From assembly GCA_007713455.1 (NCBI GenBank), contig VMRT01000013.1, positions 1 to 64,000 on the forward strand: 64,000 nucleotides of DNA. The letters run 5' to 3'. A program made the position numbers and the translations under genes. The notes under the pieces are model-generated. The model had not been told where the DNA came from and ran no database searches. It was given only the letters and a program-made list of their open reading frames with translations. The first letter of the stretch is position 1. Each line of letters starts with the position of its first letter. Of the stretch, positions 15,012 through 23,418 are shown one piece after another. Origin of the DNA: Pseudomonas sp. Its GTDB lineage: Bacteria > Pseudomonadota > Gammaproteobacteria > Pseudomonadales > Pseudomonadaceae.

Positions 15012-16637
15012 TCAACCTGCGCTACCCCGCGCCTCGTCGCGCAGCTGCCGACGCAGCAACTTGCCCACGGCTGTCTTCGGCAGCTCGTCGCGCAGCTCGA
15101 GATAGCTCGGCATCTTGTAGCCGGTGAGGTACTGCCGGCAATGCTCGAGCAACGCCTGCTCGTCGGCCGCATCGTCCTTGAGGCTGACGAAGACCTTCAC
15201 TGCCTCACCCTTGCGCGCATCCGGTACGCCGACCGCCACGCATTCACGCACGGATGGATGCTGCATCAGCACATCCTCGATCTCGTTGGGAAAGACGTTG
15301 AAGCCGGAGACCAGGATCATGTCCTTCTTGCGATCGACGATTTTCACGAAGCCGGCGGCATCCAGCAAGGCGATGTCGCCGGTCTTCAGCCATCCCTCGG
15401 GCGTGAGCACCTTGGCCGTCTCGTCCGGTCGCTGCCAGTAGCCCTGCATCACCTGCGGGCCGCGCAGCCATAGCTCGCCCGGCATTTCCGGCGCTACGTC
15501 GTTGCCCTCGTCATCCACGGTGCGCAGCTCGGTTTCGATCAGCGCCTGGCCGATGTAGCCCTCGCGGTAAGGGCTCAGCTGTGTACCGGTCGCCACAACA
15601 GGCGAGGCCTCGGTCAGGCCGAAACCTTCGCGGATCGGCGCCCCGGTCAGTGCCTGCCAGCGACGCCCGACTTCACTGTTGAGCGGCGCGCCGCCGGACG
15701 TCGCCCACTTCAGATGGGAGAAATCGATGCTGCGAAACTCCGGGTGATTCATCAGCCCGACGAACAGCGTGTTGATGCCGCTGAGCAGGCTGAACGGATA
15801 GCGCTGCATGGCACCGATTGTTTCGTCCAGATTGCGCCCGTCCCGGATGAATACGGTGTGCAGGCCCATGCCCACCGAACTCAGGCAGTTCGTGGCAAAG
15901 GCCATGATGTGATACAGCGGCAGCGGTGCGATGCGCACGTCCTTTTCAGGCTCCAGCAGACCCGGCTTGTCGAACAGCTCGATGGTCTGCAGCACATTGG
16001 CTAGCAGATTGCGGTGACTGAGCATCGCGCCCTTGGACACACCGGTGGTGCCGCCGGTGTACTGCAACAACGCCAGCCGGTCGAGGCCCGCTTCGCGTTC
16101 CAGAGGCGGGCTTTCCGCCCCCAGCCGCAGGGCCTGCATGAAGCGCTGCGTTCCCGCCTCGCTGCCTTCGTGAATCGGCCTCTGCAGATCATCGACGCTG
16201 GTTAGCATTACGTGCTCCAGCTCGGTGTCCGCCTGCACCGCGCGTACCAGCGGCAGCAGCCGATCGAGCACAAGGATCGCCCTGGCGCCGGAATCGCGGA
16301 ACTGATGGCGGGCTTCGGCGGCCGTGTACTGCGGATTGGTATTGACGATCACCAGCCCGGCCTTGAGTGCGCCAAACACGGCGATGGGATATTGCAACGA
16401 ATTGGGCAGCTGCAGCGCCAGCCGGTCACCGGGTTGCAGCCCGGCGTGATGCCGCAGGTAGCGCGCGAACGCGTCGGCAAGACTGCCCAGCTCGGCGTAG
16501 GTGAGCTGGTCGTCGCCACAGGAAAATGCCGCGCGCTGCGGATGCTTCGCGCAGGCCTGAGCCAGCAGGTCATGGACGTTCTGGTAGCCGCCACGGGCGA
16601 GTTCGTTAGCCACGTAGCCTTGCACGGAAGCGGACAT
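15012..16637 (-). CDS. Fatty-acid/acyl-CoA ligase (AMP-forming, FadD-like)
   Basis: A 541-residue member of the ANL superfamily that activates a carboxylic acid to its CoA thioester through an acyl-adenylate. Core motifs are present: YTGGTTGVSKGAMLSH (AMP binding, about residue 191), EGFGLTEASPVV, GWLKTGDIALLD and the PKTAVGKLLRR lysine near the C-terminus. The start is the second of two nearby in-frame ATGs, because GGAGA is seven bases before it and only one before the first. It is divergent from the IclR-type regulator gene and has a 20-bp motif upstream that is shared with the hydratase/dehydrogenase gene at 23419-25524. Confidence 0.92.
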   Translation of the reverse strand: MSASVQGYVANELARGGYQNVHDLLAQACAKHPQRAAFSCGDDQLTYAELGSLADAFARYLRHHAGLQPGDRLALQLPNSLQYPIAVFGALKAGLVIVNTNPQYTAAEARHQFRDSGARAILVLDRLLPLVRAVQADTELEHVMLTSVDDLQRPIHEGSEAGTQRFMQALRLGAESPPLEREAGLDRLALLQYTGGTTGVSKGAMLSHRNLLANVLQTIELFDKPGLLEPEKDVRIAPLPLYHIMAFATNCLSSVGMGLHTVFIRDGRNLDETIGAMQRYPFSLLSGINTLFVGLMNHPEFRSIDFSHLKWATSGGAPLNSEVGRRWQALTGAPIREGFGLTEASPVVATGTQLSPYREGYIGQALIETELRTVDDEGNDVAPEMPGELWLRGPQVMQGYWQRPDETAKVLTPEGWLKTGDIALLDAAGFVKIVDRKKDMILVSGFNVFPNEIEDVLMQHPSVRECVAVGVPDARKGEAVKVFVSLKDDAADEQALLEHCRQYLTGYKMPSYLELRDELPKTAVGKLLRRQLRDEARGSAG

Positions 16638-16667
16638 CGACATTCTCCAAAATGAATTATTGTTTTA

Positions 16668-16687
16668 CTGTGCGAAACTTGATGTCG
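16668..16687 (+). promoter_or_regulatory. Putative operator shared by acyl-CoA catabolism genes, site 1
   Basis: CTGTGCGAAACTTGATGTCG lies in the intergenic region between the acyl-CoA ligase and IclR-type regulator genes. It matches 17 of 20 bases of the site at 25570-25589. The adjacent IclR-type regulator is the natural candidate to bind it (inference). Confidence 0.5.
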
Positions 16688-16806
16688 AATCCGATAGTAG
16701 TAGATCGCTTTTTCCGTCGCAATGATCGCCAATGGCCGCACTGCCCGGCGTCGGGCGATCTGCTATCGTTCGCCACCGCTGCCCACTAGCCAGACAGACC
16801 GAGACC

Positions 16807-17592
16807 ATGAGCGACGACATCGAAGACACCGGCACACCCAAGGATCGCAAGTTCGTCGAGGCCCTCGCCCGCGGGCTGGACGTGCTGCGTGCCTTCACCC
16901 ATGGCTCGGTGGTGATGGGTAATCAGGACATCGCACGCATCACCGGGCTGCCAAAGCCCACTGTGTCGCGCATGACCTACACGCTGACCAAGCTCGGCTA
17001 CCTCAGCTATTCGCAGCAGCTGGAGAAGTACCAACTCGATTCCGGTGTGCTGGCGCTCGGCTACGCCTACGTTTCCAACCTGCGCGTGCGCCAGCTGGCC
17101 AAGCCGTACATGGACGAGTTCGCCCGCCGCACCAACACCACCGTGGGCCTGACCTGCCGCGACCGGCTGTCGATGATCTACGTGGAGAATTGCCGCCCGG
17201 CCGAGGTCACCACCCTGCGCATGGACGCCGGCGTGCGTCTGCCGCTGGCCACCACCGCCGCTGGCCGCGCCTTTCTCGCCGCCACCCCGGAGAAGGAACG
17301 CGAGCATCTGATGGCCGCTCTGGCCAGCAAGTACGGTGATGACTGGGCCGCCATCGAGGCTTCACTGCACGCCTCGTTCGAGGAGTTCGTGCAGCACGGC
17401 TTCTGCCTGTCGCTCGGCGACTGGGACCGCAACGTGATGGCCGCCGGTGTGCCGCTGCACCTGGCCGATGGCAGCATCATGGCGCTGACCTGCGGCGCGC
17501 CGTCATTCCAGCTCAGCGAGGAAACCCTGAAGAACTCGCTGGCCCACCAGCTGGAAATGCTCGCTCGGGATATCGAAAGCCTCGGCGTCTGA
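16807..17592 (+). CDS. IclR-family transcriptional regulator
   Basis: A 261-residue regulator with an N-terminal winged helix (FVEALARGLDVLRAFTHG, IARITGLPKPTVSRMTYTL) and a C-terminal IclR effector domain (VGLTCRDRLSMIYVENCRPA ... LPLATTAAGRAFLAA). Members usually control catabolic genes in response to a pathway acid or CoA ester. The start at MSDDIEDTG is chosen because the in-frame extension upstream has no family likeness. It is divergent from the acyl-CoA ligase and convergent with the TetR-type gene three bases away. It probably controls the surrounding catabolic genes. Confidence 0.9.
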   Translation: MSDDIEDTGTPKDRKFVEALARGLDVLRAFTHGSVVMGNQDIARITGLPKPTVSRMTYTLTKLGYLSYSQQLEKYQLDSGVLALGYAYVSNLRVRQLAKPYMDEFARRTNTTVGLTCRDRLSMIYVENCRPAEVTTLRMDAGVRLPLATTAAGRAFLAATPEKEREHLMAALASKYGDDWAAIEASLHASFEEFVQHGFCLSLGDWDRNVMAAGVPLHLADGSIMALTCGAPSFQLSEETLKNSLAHQLEMLARDIESLGV

Positions 17593-17595
17593 TCG

Positions 17596-18174
17596 TCAGG
17601 CCCTGACGCTGGCCCAGGCGATGTCCGCGAGCAGCTCGCGGCAGTCGGCCAGCGCGGTGCGGGAACGGCCCGCCAGCCAATTACGCGCCATGTCATGGCA
17701 GGGTCCGATCACCACCGCGAGAAAGCAGTCGCCGGGCATCCGCCGAAAGGCTCCGCTTTCCCGATGGCGCCGCAGAATCGCTCCGACCCGCTCGCCGTGG
17801 GCGCGATTGACCTCGCGCAGCCGTTCGCCCATCTCCCCGGCCTCGACCCGCCCGCGGTTGTGCAGAACGAAGCGCGCCCAGTCCGGGTTCGCCACTACCC
17901 AGTCGATGTAACTGGTGACGAACAGCCGGACGCAGGCTTCCGCGTCCAGCGTCTCGATCAGCCCGGCTTCGAGCAGCGCGGCGTACTCACCGATGCCTTC
18001 CAGATACAGCGCGGCGATGATCCGCTCACGATTGCCGAAGTGGTGATAGAGGCTGCCGATGCTGGCGCCGGAGCGATCACGAATCATCTCGATGGTGGCC
18101 GCCTCCACGCCGAACTCGGTGAAACAGGCGAGTGCGGCCTGAAGGATTTCCTGCTTGCGGCTACTACGGGCCAT
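17596..18174 (-). CDS. TetR/AcrR-family transcriptional regulator
   Basis: A 192-residue repressor-type protein. The N-terminal helix-turn-helix is evident (RKQEILQAALACFTEFGVEA, then RDRSGASIGSLYHHFGNRER, residues about 6-50), followed by a helical ligand-binding domain. It is divergent from the alpha/beta hydrolase gene, with a double dyad in the 99-bp gap, so it most likely represses that gene and its own. The ligand is unknown; an acyl-CoA or hydrophobic compound fits the neighbours. Confidence 0.9.
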   Translation of the reverse strand: MARSSRKQEILQAALACFTEFGVEAATIEMIRDRSGASIGSLYHHFGNRERIIAALYLEGIGEYAALLEAGLIETLDAEACVRLFVTSYIDWVVANPDWARFVLHNRGRVEAGEMGERLREVNRAHGERVGAILRRHRESGAFRRMPGDCFLAVVIGPCHDMARNWLAGRSRTALADCRELLADIAWASVRA

Positions 18175-18190
18175 CCGGCCTCCAATCTGA

Positions 18191-18219
18191 CTAGAATATT
18201 TTTCTAGAATTATCTTCTA
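18191..18219. promoter_or_regulatory. Overlapping operator dyads between the TetR-type and hydrolase genes
   Basis: CTAGAA-N5-TTCTAG at 18191-18207 is a perfect 17-bp dyad. It overlaps TAGAA-N5-TTCTA at 18205-18219. The centres are 13 bp apart, which suits two TetR-type dimers. The region separates two divergent genes. Confidence 0.6.
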
Positions 18220-18273
18220 CCCTTCGTATACTGCACCGATCGCAGCAATCGCAGAAGCGCGGAGAACAACAAG

Positions 18274-19158
18274 ATGGCGACGATACAGGTTGAAGAACGC
18301 TCCATCGACAACGGCAACGGCCATGCCCTGTCCAGCTACTGGTATCAGCCGAGCAGCCTGCCATGCGGCGTCGTGCTGATCGCGCCGGCGATGGGCGTGC
18401 CGCAGCGCTTCTACACCGACTTCGCCAACTGGCTCGCCGAGCGCGGCTATCAGGTGGTGACCTTCGATTACCTGGGCATGGGCCGCTCGCGGCGAATGCC
18501 GCTTCGCCAGTTGAACGTGGACATCCTCGACTGGGCGCGCCACGACTGCAGCGCGGTGCTCGCCGCGGCGGCCGAGGTTGCCGGTGAGCTGCCGCTGTAC
18601 TGGATCGGCCACAGCGTCGGCGCGCAGATCCTGCCGCTGGTCAAAGGCCATGAGCGCCTGACCCGCATCGTCACCATTGCCGCCGGCAGCGGCTACTGGC
18701 GCGAGAACAGCCCGCAGATCCGCAACAAGGCCTGGCTGCTCTGGCATGGTCTGGCGCCGGTACTGACCGCCGTGGCCGGCTACTTCCCCGGCGGTCGCAT
18801 CGGGGCGGTCGGCGACCTGCCGGCCGGGGTCATTCGCCAGTGGCGGCGCTGGTGCCTGCATCCGGACTATCTGGTCGGTGTCGAAGGCGAGCCCGTGCGT
18901 CAGGCCTTCGCGGCGGTACGAACACCGCTGACCTCGCTGTCCTTCAGCGACGACGAAATGATGTCGGCGCGCAACACCGAATCCCTGCATGGCTTCTACA
19001 GCTCGGCGCCGAAGATCATGCAGCGCATCGCGCCCGCGGAAATCGGCGCCGCGCGGATCGGCCACTTCGGCTTCTTCCGTCGCGGTTTCGCCGACAACCT
19101 GTGGACGCCGCATCTGTTGCCAGAGCTGATGCCGAGCCAACCACAAACGGTGGCGTGA
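18274..19158 (+). CDS. Alpha/beta hydrolase
   Basis: A 294-residue hydrolase with the nucleophile elbow GHSVGAQ (Ser about residue 114). The early segment GVVLIAPAMGVPQRFYTDFA and FDYLGMGRSR fit the family of 'serine aminopeptidase S33-like' hydrolases. The late GHFGFFRR provides a plausible catalytic His. No signal peptide. It is divergent from the TetR-type gene and precedes the MFS gene. It may hydrolyse an ester or a CoA thioester in the neighbouring catabolic pathway; the substrate is not evident. Confidence 0.85.
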   Translation: MATIQVEERSIDNGNGHALSSYWYQPSSLPCGVVLIAPAMGVPQRFYTDFANWLAERGYQVVTFDYLGMGRSRRMPLRQLNVDILDWARHDCSAVLAAAAEVAGELPLYWIGHSVGAQILPLVKGHERLTRIVTIAAGSGYWRENSPQIRNKAWLLWHGLAPVLTAVAGYFPGGRIGAVGDLPAGVIRQWRRWCLHPDYLVGVEGEPVRQAFAAVRTPLTSLSFSDDEMMSARNTESLHGFYSSAPKIMQRIAPAEIGAARIGHFGFFRRGFADNLWTPHLLPELMPSQPQTVA

Positions 19159-19196
19159 CTCCAAGCGCGCTAATTTCGCAGAGCGGAACACTGCTA

Positions 19197-19216
19197 GCAT
19201 ATTTCGAAACATATGC
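19197..19216. promoter_or_regulatory. 20-bp dyad upstream of the MFS transporter gene
   Basis: GCATAT-TTCGAAAC-ATATGC forms an inverted repeat about 90 bp before the MFS start. Its CGAAACAT core also occurs in the operator-like site at 25570-25589, so it may belong to the same regulon. Evidence is weak. Confidence 0.4.
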
Positions 19217-19303
19217 GAGGCTTATTCACCTTGCCGGATGGCTGATCTCCGACAAAAGTGAGGATGGGCTGGTTACAGCCCTCTTCGCCAATGGAGCCTT
19301 GCC

Positions 19304-20662
19304 ATGCACAACAACAATAACGGCTACCCCTCGCAAACCCGCGCCTGGGTCACGGTCGCCATCCTCATGCTCGCCTACGTGCTGTCCTTCGTCGATCGGC
19401 AGATCCTCAACCTGCTGGTCGAGCCGATCCGCCGTGACCTGGACATCACCGACACCCACATGAGCCTGCTGATGGGCTTCTCCTTCGCGGTGTTCTACAC
19501 CATCTGCGGCGTGCCCATCGGGCGCCTGGCCGACCGCAAGAGCCGCCGCGGCATCATCGCCATCGGCGTGCTGGTGTGGAGCTTGATGACCGCCCTGTGC
19601 GGCACGGCGCGCACCTTCTGGCAGTTTCTCGTGTTCCGCATCGGCGTCGGTGTCGGCGAGGCCGCGCTGTCGCCCTCGGCCTACTCGCTGATCGCCGACA
19701 GCTTCCCGCCCAAGCTGCGCGGCACCGCGATGAGCGTCTATTCGATGGGCATCTACATCGGCTCCGGTCTGGCCTTTCTGCTCGGCGGGCTGGTGGTCAA
19801 GTTCGCCTCGGCCCAAGGTGATGTGGAGCTACCGGTGCTCGGCATGGTACGCCCCTGGCAGCTGATCTTCCTCGTACTCGGCGCGGCCGGCGTGCTGTTC
19901 ACAGCCGTGCTCTTGCTGATCCGCGAGCCGTCGCGCAAGGGCGTCGGCGCCGGCGTCGAGGTGCCACTCAGCGAGGTGGCCGGCTACATTCGCCAGAACC
20001 GCCGCACCGTGCTCTGCCACAACTTCGGCTTCGCCTGCCTGGCTTTCGCCGCCTACGGCAGTTCGGCGTGGATTCCGACGTTCTTCATCCGCACCTACGG
20101 CTGGTCGGCCAGCGACGTCGGCGTGCTCTACGGCTCGGTGGTGGCGGTGGCGGGCTCGGTCGGCATCATTGCCGGCGGGCGGCTCTCCGACCTGCTGCAC
20201 CGCCGCGGTTATCGCGACGCACCGCTGCGCGTCGGCATCATCTCCGCCGCGCTGACCCTGCCGCTCAATCTCGCCTACCTGGCCGGCACCGGCGAACTGG
20301 CGCTGGCGCTGATCGCCCTGCACGTCTTCACCATCGCCATGCCCTTCGGCGTCGGCCCGGCGGCGATCCAGGAGATCATGCCCAACTCCATGCGCGGCCA
20401 GGCGTCGGCGGTATACCTGTTCGTCATTACCATGGTCGGCCTCGGCATCGGCCCGACCGCGGTGGCGCTGGGCACCGATTTCGTCTTTGGCGACGACAAC
20501 GCCCTGCGTTACTCGCTGCTGATCGTAACCGGCGTTGCGCTGGTCGGCGCCATCATCCTGCTCGGAATGGGGCTCAAGCATTACCGCGGCAGCCTGGATC
20601 GCCTGCAGGAGTGGAAACCACAAGGTGCTACGCCATCCGGTGCAGAGGCGAAACCGGCCTGA
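19304..20662 (+). CDS. Major facilitator superfamily transporter (Spns/spinster-like)
   Basis: A 452-residue transporter with about 12 transmembrane segments. AYVLSFVDRQILNLLVEPIR in the first helix and GRLADRKSRRGIIAIG (motif A loop) are typical of the spinster-like branch often linked to uptake of lipids, sterols or aromatic acids. Its setting between an alpha/beta hydrolase and acyl-CoA oxidation genes suggests uptake of the substrate of that pathway (inference). A dyad lies in the promoter region and a convergent terminator lies beyond the downstream repeats. Confidence 0.9.
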   Translation: MHNNNNGYPSQTRAWVTVAILMLAYVLSFVDRQILNLLVEPIRRDLDITDTHMSLLMGFSFAVFYTICGVPIGRLADRKSRRGIIAIGVLVWSLMTALCGTARTFWQFLVFRIGVGVGEAALSPSAYSLIADSFPPKLRGTAMSVYSMGIYIGSGLAFLLGGLVVKFASAQGDVELPVLGMVRPWQLIFLVLGAAGVLFTAVLLLIREPSRKGVGAGVEVPLSEVAGYIRQNRRTVLCHNFGFACLAFAAYGSSAWIPTFFIRTYGWSASDVGVLYGSVVAVAGSVGIIAGGRLSDLLHRRGYRDAPLRVGIISAALTLPLNLAYLAGTGELALALIALHVFTIAMPFGVGPAAIQEIMPNSMRGQASAVYLFVITMVGLGIGPTAVALGTDFVFGDDNALRYSLLIVTGVALVGAIILLGMGLKHYRGSLDRLQEWKPQGATPSGAEAKPA

Positions 20663-20685
20663 TCGAGCACAGGACGGACGCCCCG

Positions 20686-20818
20686 GCGTAGGCTGGATCA
20701 CGCTTTACCGATCCACCGATCCACGGGTGCCGACCCAACCGCGTGGATGTGAAAAGCAACACCCACCCTACGAACCCAAACCGACAGCGTAGGGTGGATC
20801 ACGCTCCTCCGATCCACC
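20686..20818. repeat. REP-like repeat pair (GTAGGGTGGATC family)
   Basis: Two copies of a GCGTAGGxTGGATCACGC...GATCCACC element start at 20686 and 20787, each able to fold into a short stem. An inverted partial copy (ACACCCACCCTACG) lies between them at 20758-20771. This resembles the dispersed extragenic repeats of the P. stutzeri group. Confidence 0.65.
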
Positions 20819-20920
20819 GCCCCACCCAGCCACCGTGCCGACCCATCGCGTGTGTGAAACGCACCAACGCCCTGCGGGACTTTTCGCGCACCTGGCTTAA
20901 CACCAAAGCCAAAGAAACGT

Positions 20921-20942
20921 CGCGGGCAAGTCCGCTCCCACA
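20921..20942. repeat. REP element (CGCGGGCaagtCCGCTCCCAC type)
   Basis: A 22-bp element with the GCGGGC ... CCGC..CCCAC pattern common in Pseudomonas repetitive extragenic palindromes. It lies between convergent genes, the usual place for REP sequences. Confidence 0.6.
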
Positions 20943-20974
20943 CCACAATCACCGCAACGGTATCCACCGCCCAC

Positions 20975-21006
20975 AAAAAACCCGCTCCTGAGAGCGGGTT
21001 CTTTTT
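20975..21006. terminator. Bidirectional Rho-independent terminator
   Basis: A 9-bp stem AACCCGCTC / GAGCGGGTT with a CTGA loop, with an A-run on the left and CTTTTT on the right. It can end both the MFS transcript and the leftward acyl-CoA dehydrogenase operon. Confidence 0.85.
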
Positions 21007-21023
21007 GTCTCGCGATCAACCGA

Positions 21024-22166
21024 TCACGCCACCTGCATCAACTTCGCATAGGCCTTCAGGTGATGGTCGTCGTCGCCGAACTGGTGGGCGATCATCACCA
21101 GACGCTTGGCGTGGTGGGCGAGGTTGTATTCCCAGGTCATGCCGATGCCGCCGTGCAGCTGGATCGCTTCCTCGGCCACCTTGCGTGCGGCGCGGGCGCA
21201 GATGTATTTGGCGGAGGCGATGATGCGACGGCGGTCGTCGTTGTCTTCGCCGTCGGCAAAGGTCGCGGCGAGGATCGCCATGCTGGTGGCCTGCTCCAGT
21301 TCGGTCTGCATGTCCACCATGCGGTGCTGCAGCACCTGGAACTTGCCGATCGGTACGCCGAACTGCTTGCGCGTCTTCAGGTAGTCCAGGGTCAGCTTGC
21401 AGGCTTCGTCCATGCTGCCCAGCGCATCAGCGCACTGCGCGGCGATAGCGCGGCCCTGCTGGTAACGCAGCGCCGGCAGTGCATTACCGATCTCGCCAAG
21501 CACCGCATCGGCACCGACCTGCACGTTGTCGAGGAACAGCTCGCAGCCCTTCCGCCCGTCGATGGTCGGGTAGACCCGGCGGCTCACGCCCGAAGCATTC
21601 GGATCGACCAGGAACAGGCTGATGCCGGCTTCGTCGCGACTGTCGCCGGCGGTGCGCGCGGAGACGATGATCTGCCCGGCGCTGTGTCCACCGATGACAA
21701 CTGCCTTGCGTCCGGACAGGCGATAACCGCCGTCGACCGCCTCGGCTTTGGTCTGTACGTCGTGGAGGTTGTAGTGGCTCTGCGGCTCATCGAAGGCCAC
21801 CGCCAGTTGCAGCGAACCGGCCGCGACCTGCGGCAGCAGATCTTCTTTCTGCGCGTCGCTGCCCAGCTGGTTAAGCAGGCCGCCGCCATAGATAACCGAT
21901 TGCAGGTAGGGCTCAAGCGTCAGGCCGCGGCCCAGCTCGGTCATCACCAACATGGTTTCCACGCCGCCGCCGCCAAAGCCGCCGATCTCTTCGGCGAACG
22001 GTACGGCGGTCAGGCCCAGCTCGCCCAGCTGGCCCCAGAACTCGGCAGAAAAGCCCAGTTCCGACTCGCTGAATTTCTCGCGCTGCTCGAACGGGTAGGC
22101 GTCGCGCACCAGGCGCGCCGCGGTGTCTTGCAGCATTTGCTGCTCTTCAGTCAGTTTGAAGTCCAT
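21024..22166 (-). CDS. Acyl-CoA dehydrogenase, PimD-like small subunit
   Basis: A 380-residue FAD-dependent acyl-CoA dehydrogenase-type protein. It starts MDFKLTEEQQMLQDTAARLV and ends with QLHGGIGMTWEYNLAHHAKR. It is the last gene of a leftward operon with a 398-residue acyl-CoA dehydrogenase and a hydratase/dehydrogenase. Such unequal pairs resemble the PimC/PimD (pimeloyl-CoA dehydrogenase) and steroid-type FadE heteromers. They act on unusual acyl-CoAs such as dicarboxylic or ring-bearing acids; the actual substrate is not known. Confidence 0.88.
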   Translation of the reverse strand: MDFKLTEEQQMLQDTAARLVRDAYPFEQREKFSESELGFSAEFWGQLGELGLTAVPFAEEIGGFGGGGVETMLVMTELGRGLTLEPYLQSVIYGGGLLNQLGSDAQKEDLLPQVAAGSLQLAVAFDEPQSHYNLHDVQTKAEAVDGGYRLSGRKAVVIGGHSAGQIIVSARTAGDSRDEAGISLFLVDPNASGVSRRVYPTIDGRKGCELFLDNVQVGADAVLGEIGNALPALRYQQGRAIAAQCADALGSMDEACKLTLDYLKTRKQFGVPIGKFQVLQHRMVDMQTELEQATSMAILAATFADGEDNDDRRRIIASAKYICARAARKVAEEAIQLHGGIGMTWEYNLAHHAKRLVMIAHQFGDDDHHLKAYAKLMQVA

Positions 22167-22178
22167 TGCGGTGCCCCC

Positions 22179-23375
22179 TTACAGCTCGAGAATCATCTTC
22201 GAGACGATGTTCTTCTGGATTTCGTTGGAGCCGCCGAAGATCGACAGCTTGCGCATGTTGAAGTAGTCGCCGGCCAGCGACGCGCTGTAGTCGGCGTGCA
22301 GGAGCTCGCCGTCGTAGTCCAGCTGCATTTCCTCTTCGAGGAATGGCAACGCGTAGGGGCCGATGACCTTGCGCAAGAGGTGAGTAATCGCTTGGCGAAT
22401 CTCGGTGCCCTTGACCTTGAGGATCGAGGACTCCGCGCCGGGCACGCCGCCCTCCTTCGCCGCGGCGAGGATGCGCAGGGTGCTCATCTCGATGGCCATC
22501 AGCTGCATTTCCACTTCCGCGACCTGGGCGCGGAACAGCGGGTCTTCGAGCATTGGCTTGCCATCGCAGACTTCCTTCATCGCGATGCGCTTCAGATGCG
22601 CCAACACCGCCTTGGACGAGCCGATGCCGGCCAGGCCCGTGCGCTCGTGGGTCAGCAGGTACTTGGCGCAGGTCCAACCCTGGTTTTCCTCGCCGACGAG
22701 GTTTTCCACCGGCACGCGGACGTTGTCGAAGAAGACCTCGTTGACCTCGTGGTCGCCGTCCAGGGTGATGATCGGCCGCACGCTGATGCCGGGGCTTTTC
22801 ATCTCGATCAAGAGGAAGCTGATACCGCGTTGCTGCTGCGCCTCGGGGTCGGTGCGCACCAGGCAGAAGATCATGTTGGCGTGCTGGCCGAGGGTGGTCC
22901 AGGTCTTCTGGCCGTTGACCACGTAGTGGTCGCCGTCGCGCACGGCGCGGGTCTTCAGGCTCGCCAGGTCGGAACCTGCGCCCGGCTCGGAATAGCCCTG
23001 GCACCACCAGTCCTCGCCAGAAAGAATGCGCGGCAGGTAATGGTCGATCTGCTGCTGGGTGCCAAACTTGATGATCACCGGGGCGACCATGTTGACCCCA
23101 AAGGGCACGGTACGCGGCGCGCCGAAGGCCGAGCACTCCTCATCGAAGATGTGCTTTTCCACCGGGCCCCAGGTGGTGCCGCCCAGCTCCACCGGCCAGC
23201 CCGGCGCGTACCAGCCGCGCTTGACCAGAATCTGCTGCCAGCGCTCGTGATCCTGTTTGGACATGTGCTTGCCGAGCTTGACCTTGGCGGCGATGTCCGC
23301 CGGCAGCTCGCTTTTCAGGAAGACGCGCACTTCATCGCGAAAGGCGAGCTCTTCGGCCGTGTAGTTGACGTTCAT
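22179..23375 (-). CDS. Acyl-CoA dehydrogenase, PimC-like large subunit
   Basis: A 398-residue FAD-dependent acyl-CoA dehydrogenase. It shows CQGYSEPGAGSDLASLKTRA and YVVNGQKTWTTLGQHAN, the flavin-binding region, and a C-terminal LSIFGGSNEIQKNIVSKMIL. The start MNVNYTAEEL was chosen since a long in-frame upstream extension has no family likeness. It lies 12 bases from the smaller partner. The two probably form a heteromeric enzyme that introduces the first double bond in beta-oxidation of a non-standard acyl-CoA. Confidence 0.92.
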   Translation of the reverse strand: MNVNYTAEELAFRDEVRVFLKSELPADIAAKVKLGKHMSKQDHERWQQILVKRGWYAPGWPVELGGTTWGPVEKHIFDEECSAFGAPRTVPFGVNMVAPVIIKFGTQQQIDHYLPRILSGEDWWCQGYSEPGAGSDLASLKTRAVRDGDHYVVNGQKTWTTLGQHANMIFCLVRTDPEAQQQRGISFLLIEMKSPGISVRPIITLDGDHEVNEVFFDNVRVPVENLVGEENQGWTCAKYLLTHERTGLAGIGSSKAVLAHLKRIAMKEVCDGKPMLEDPLFRAQVAEVEMQLMAIEMSTLRILAAAKEGGVPGAESSILKVKGTEIRQAITHLLRKVIGPYALPFLEEEMQLDYDGELLHADYSASLAGDYFNMRKLSIFGGSNEIQKNIVSKMILEL

Positions 23376-23418
23376 GGGAATGTCCTCATGGTGCGTTCGG
23401 ATTGCAGGCGGGTCGCGT

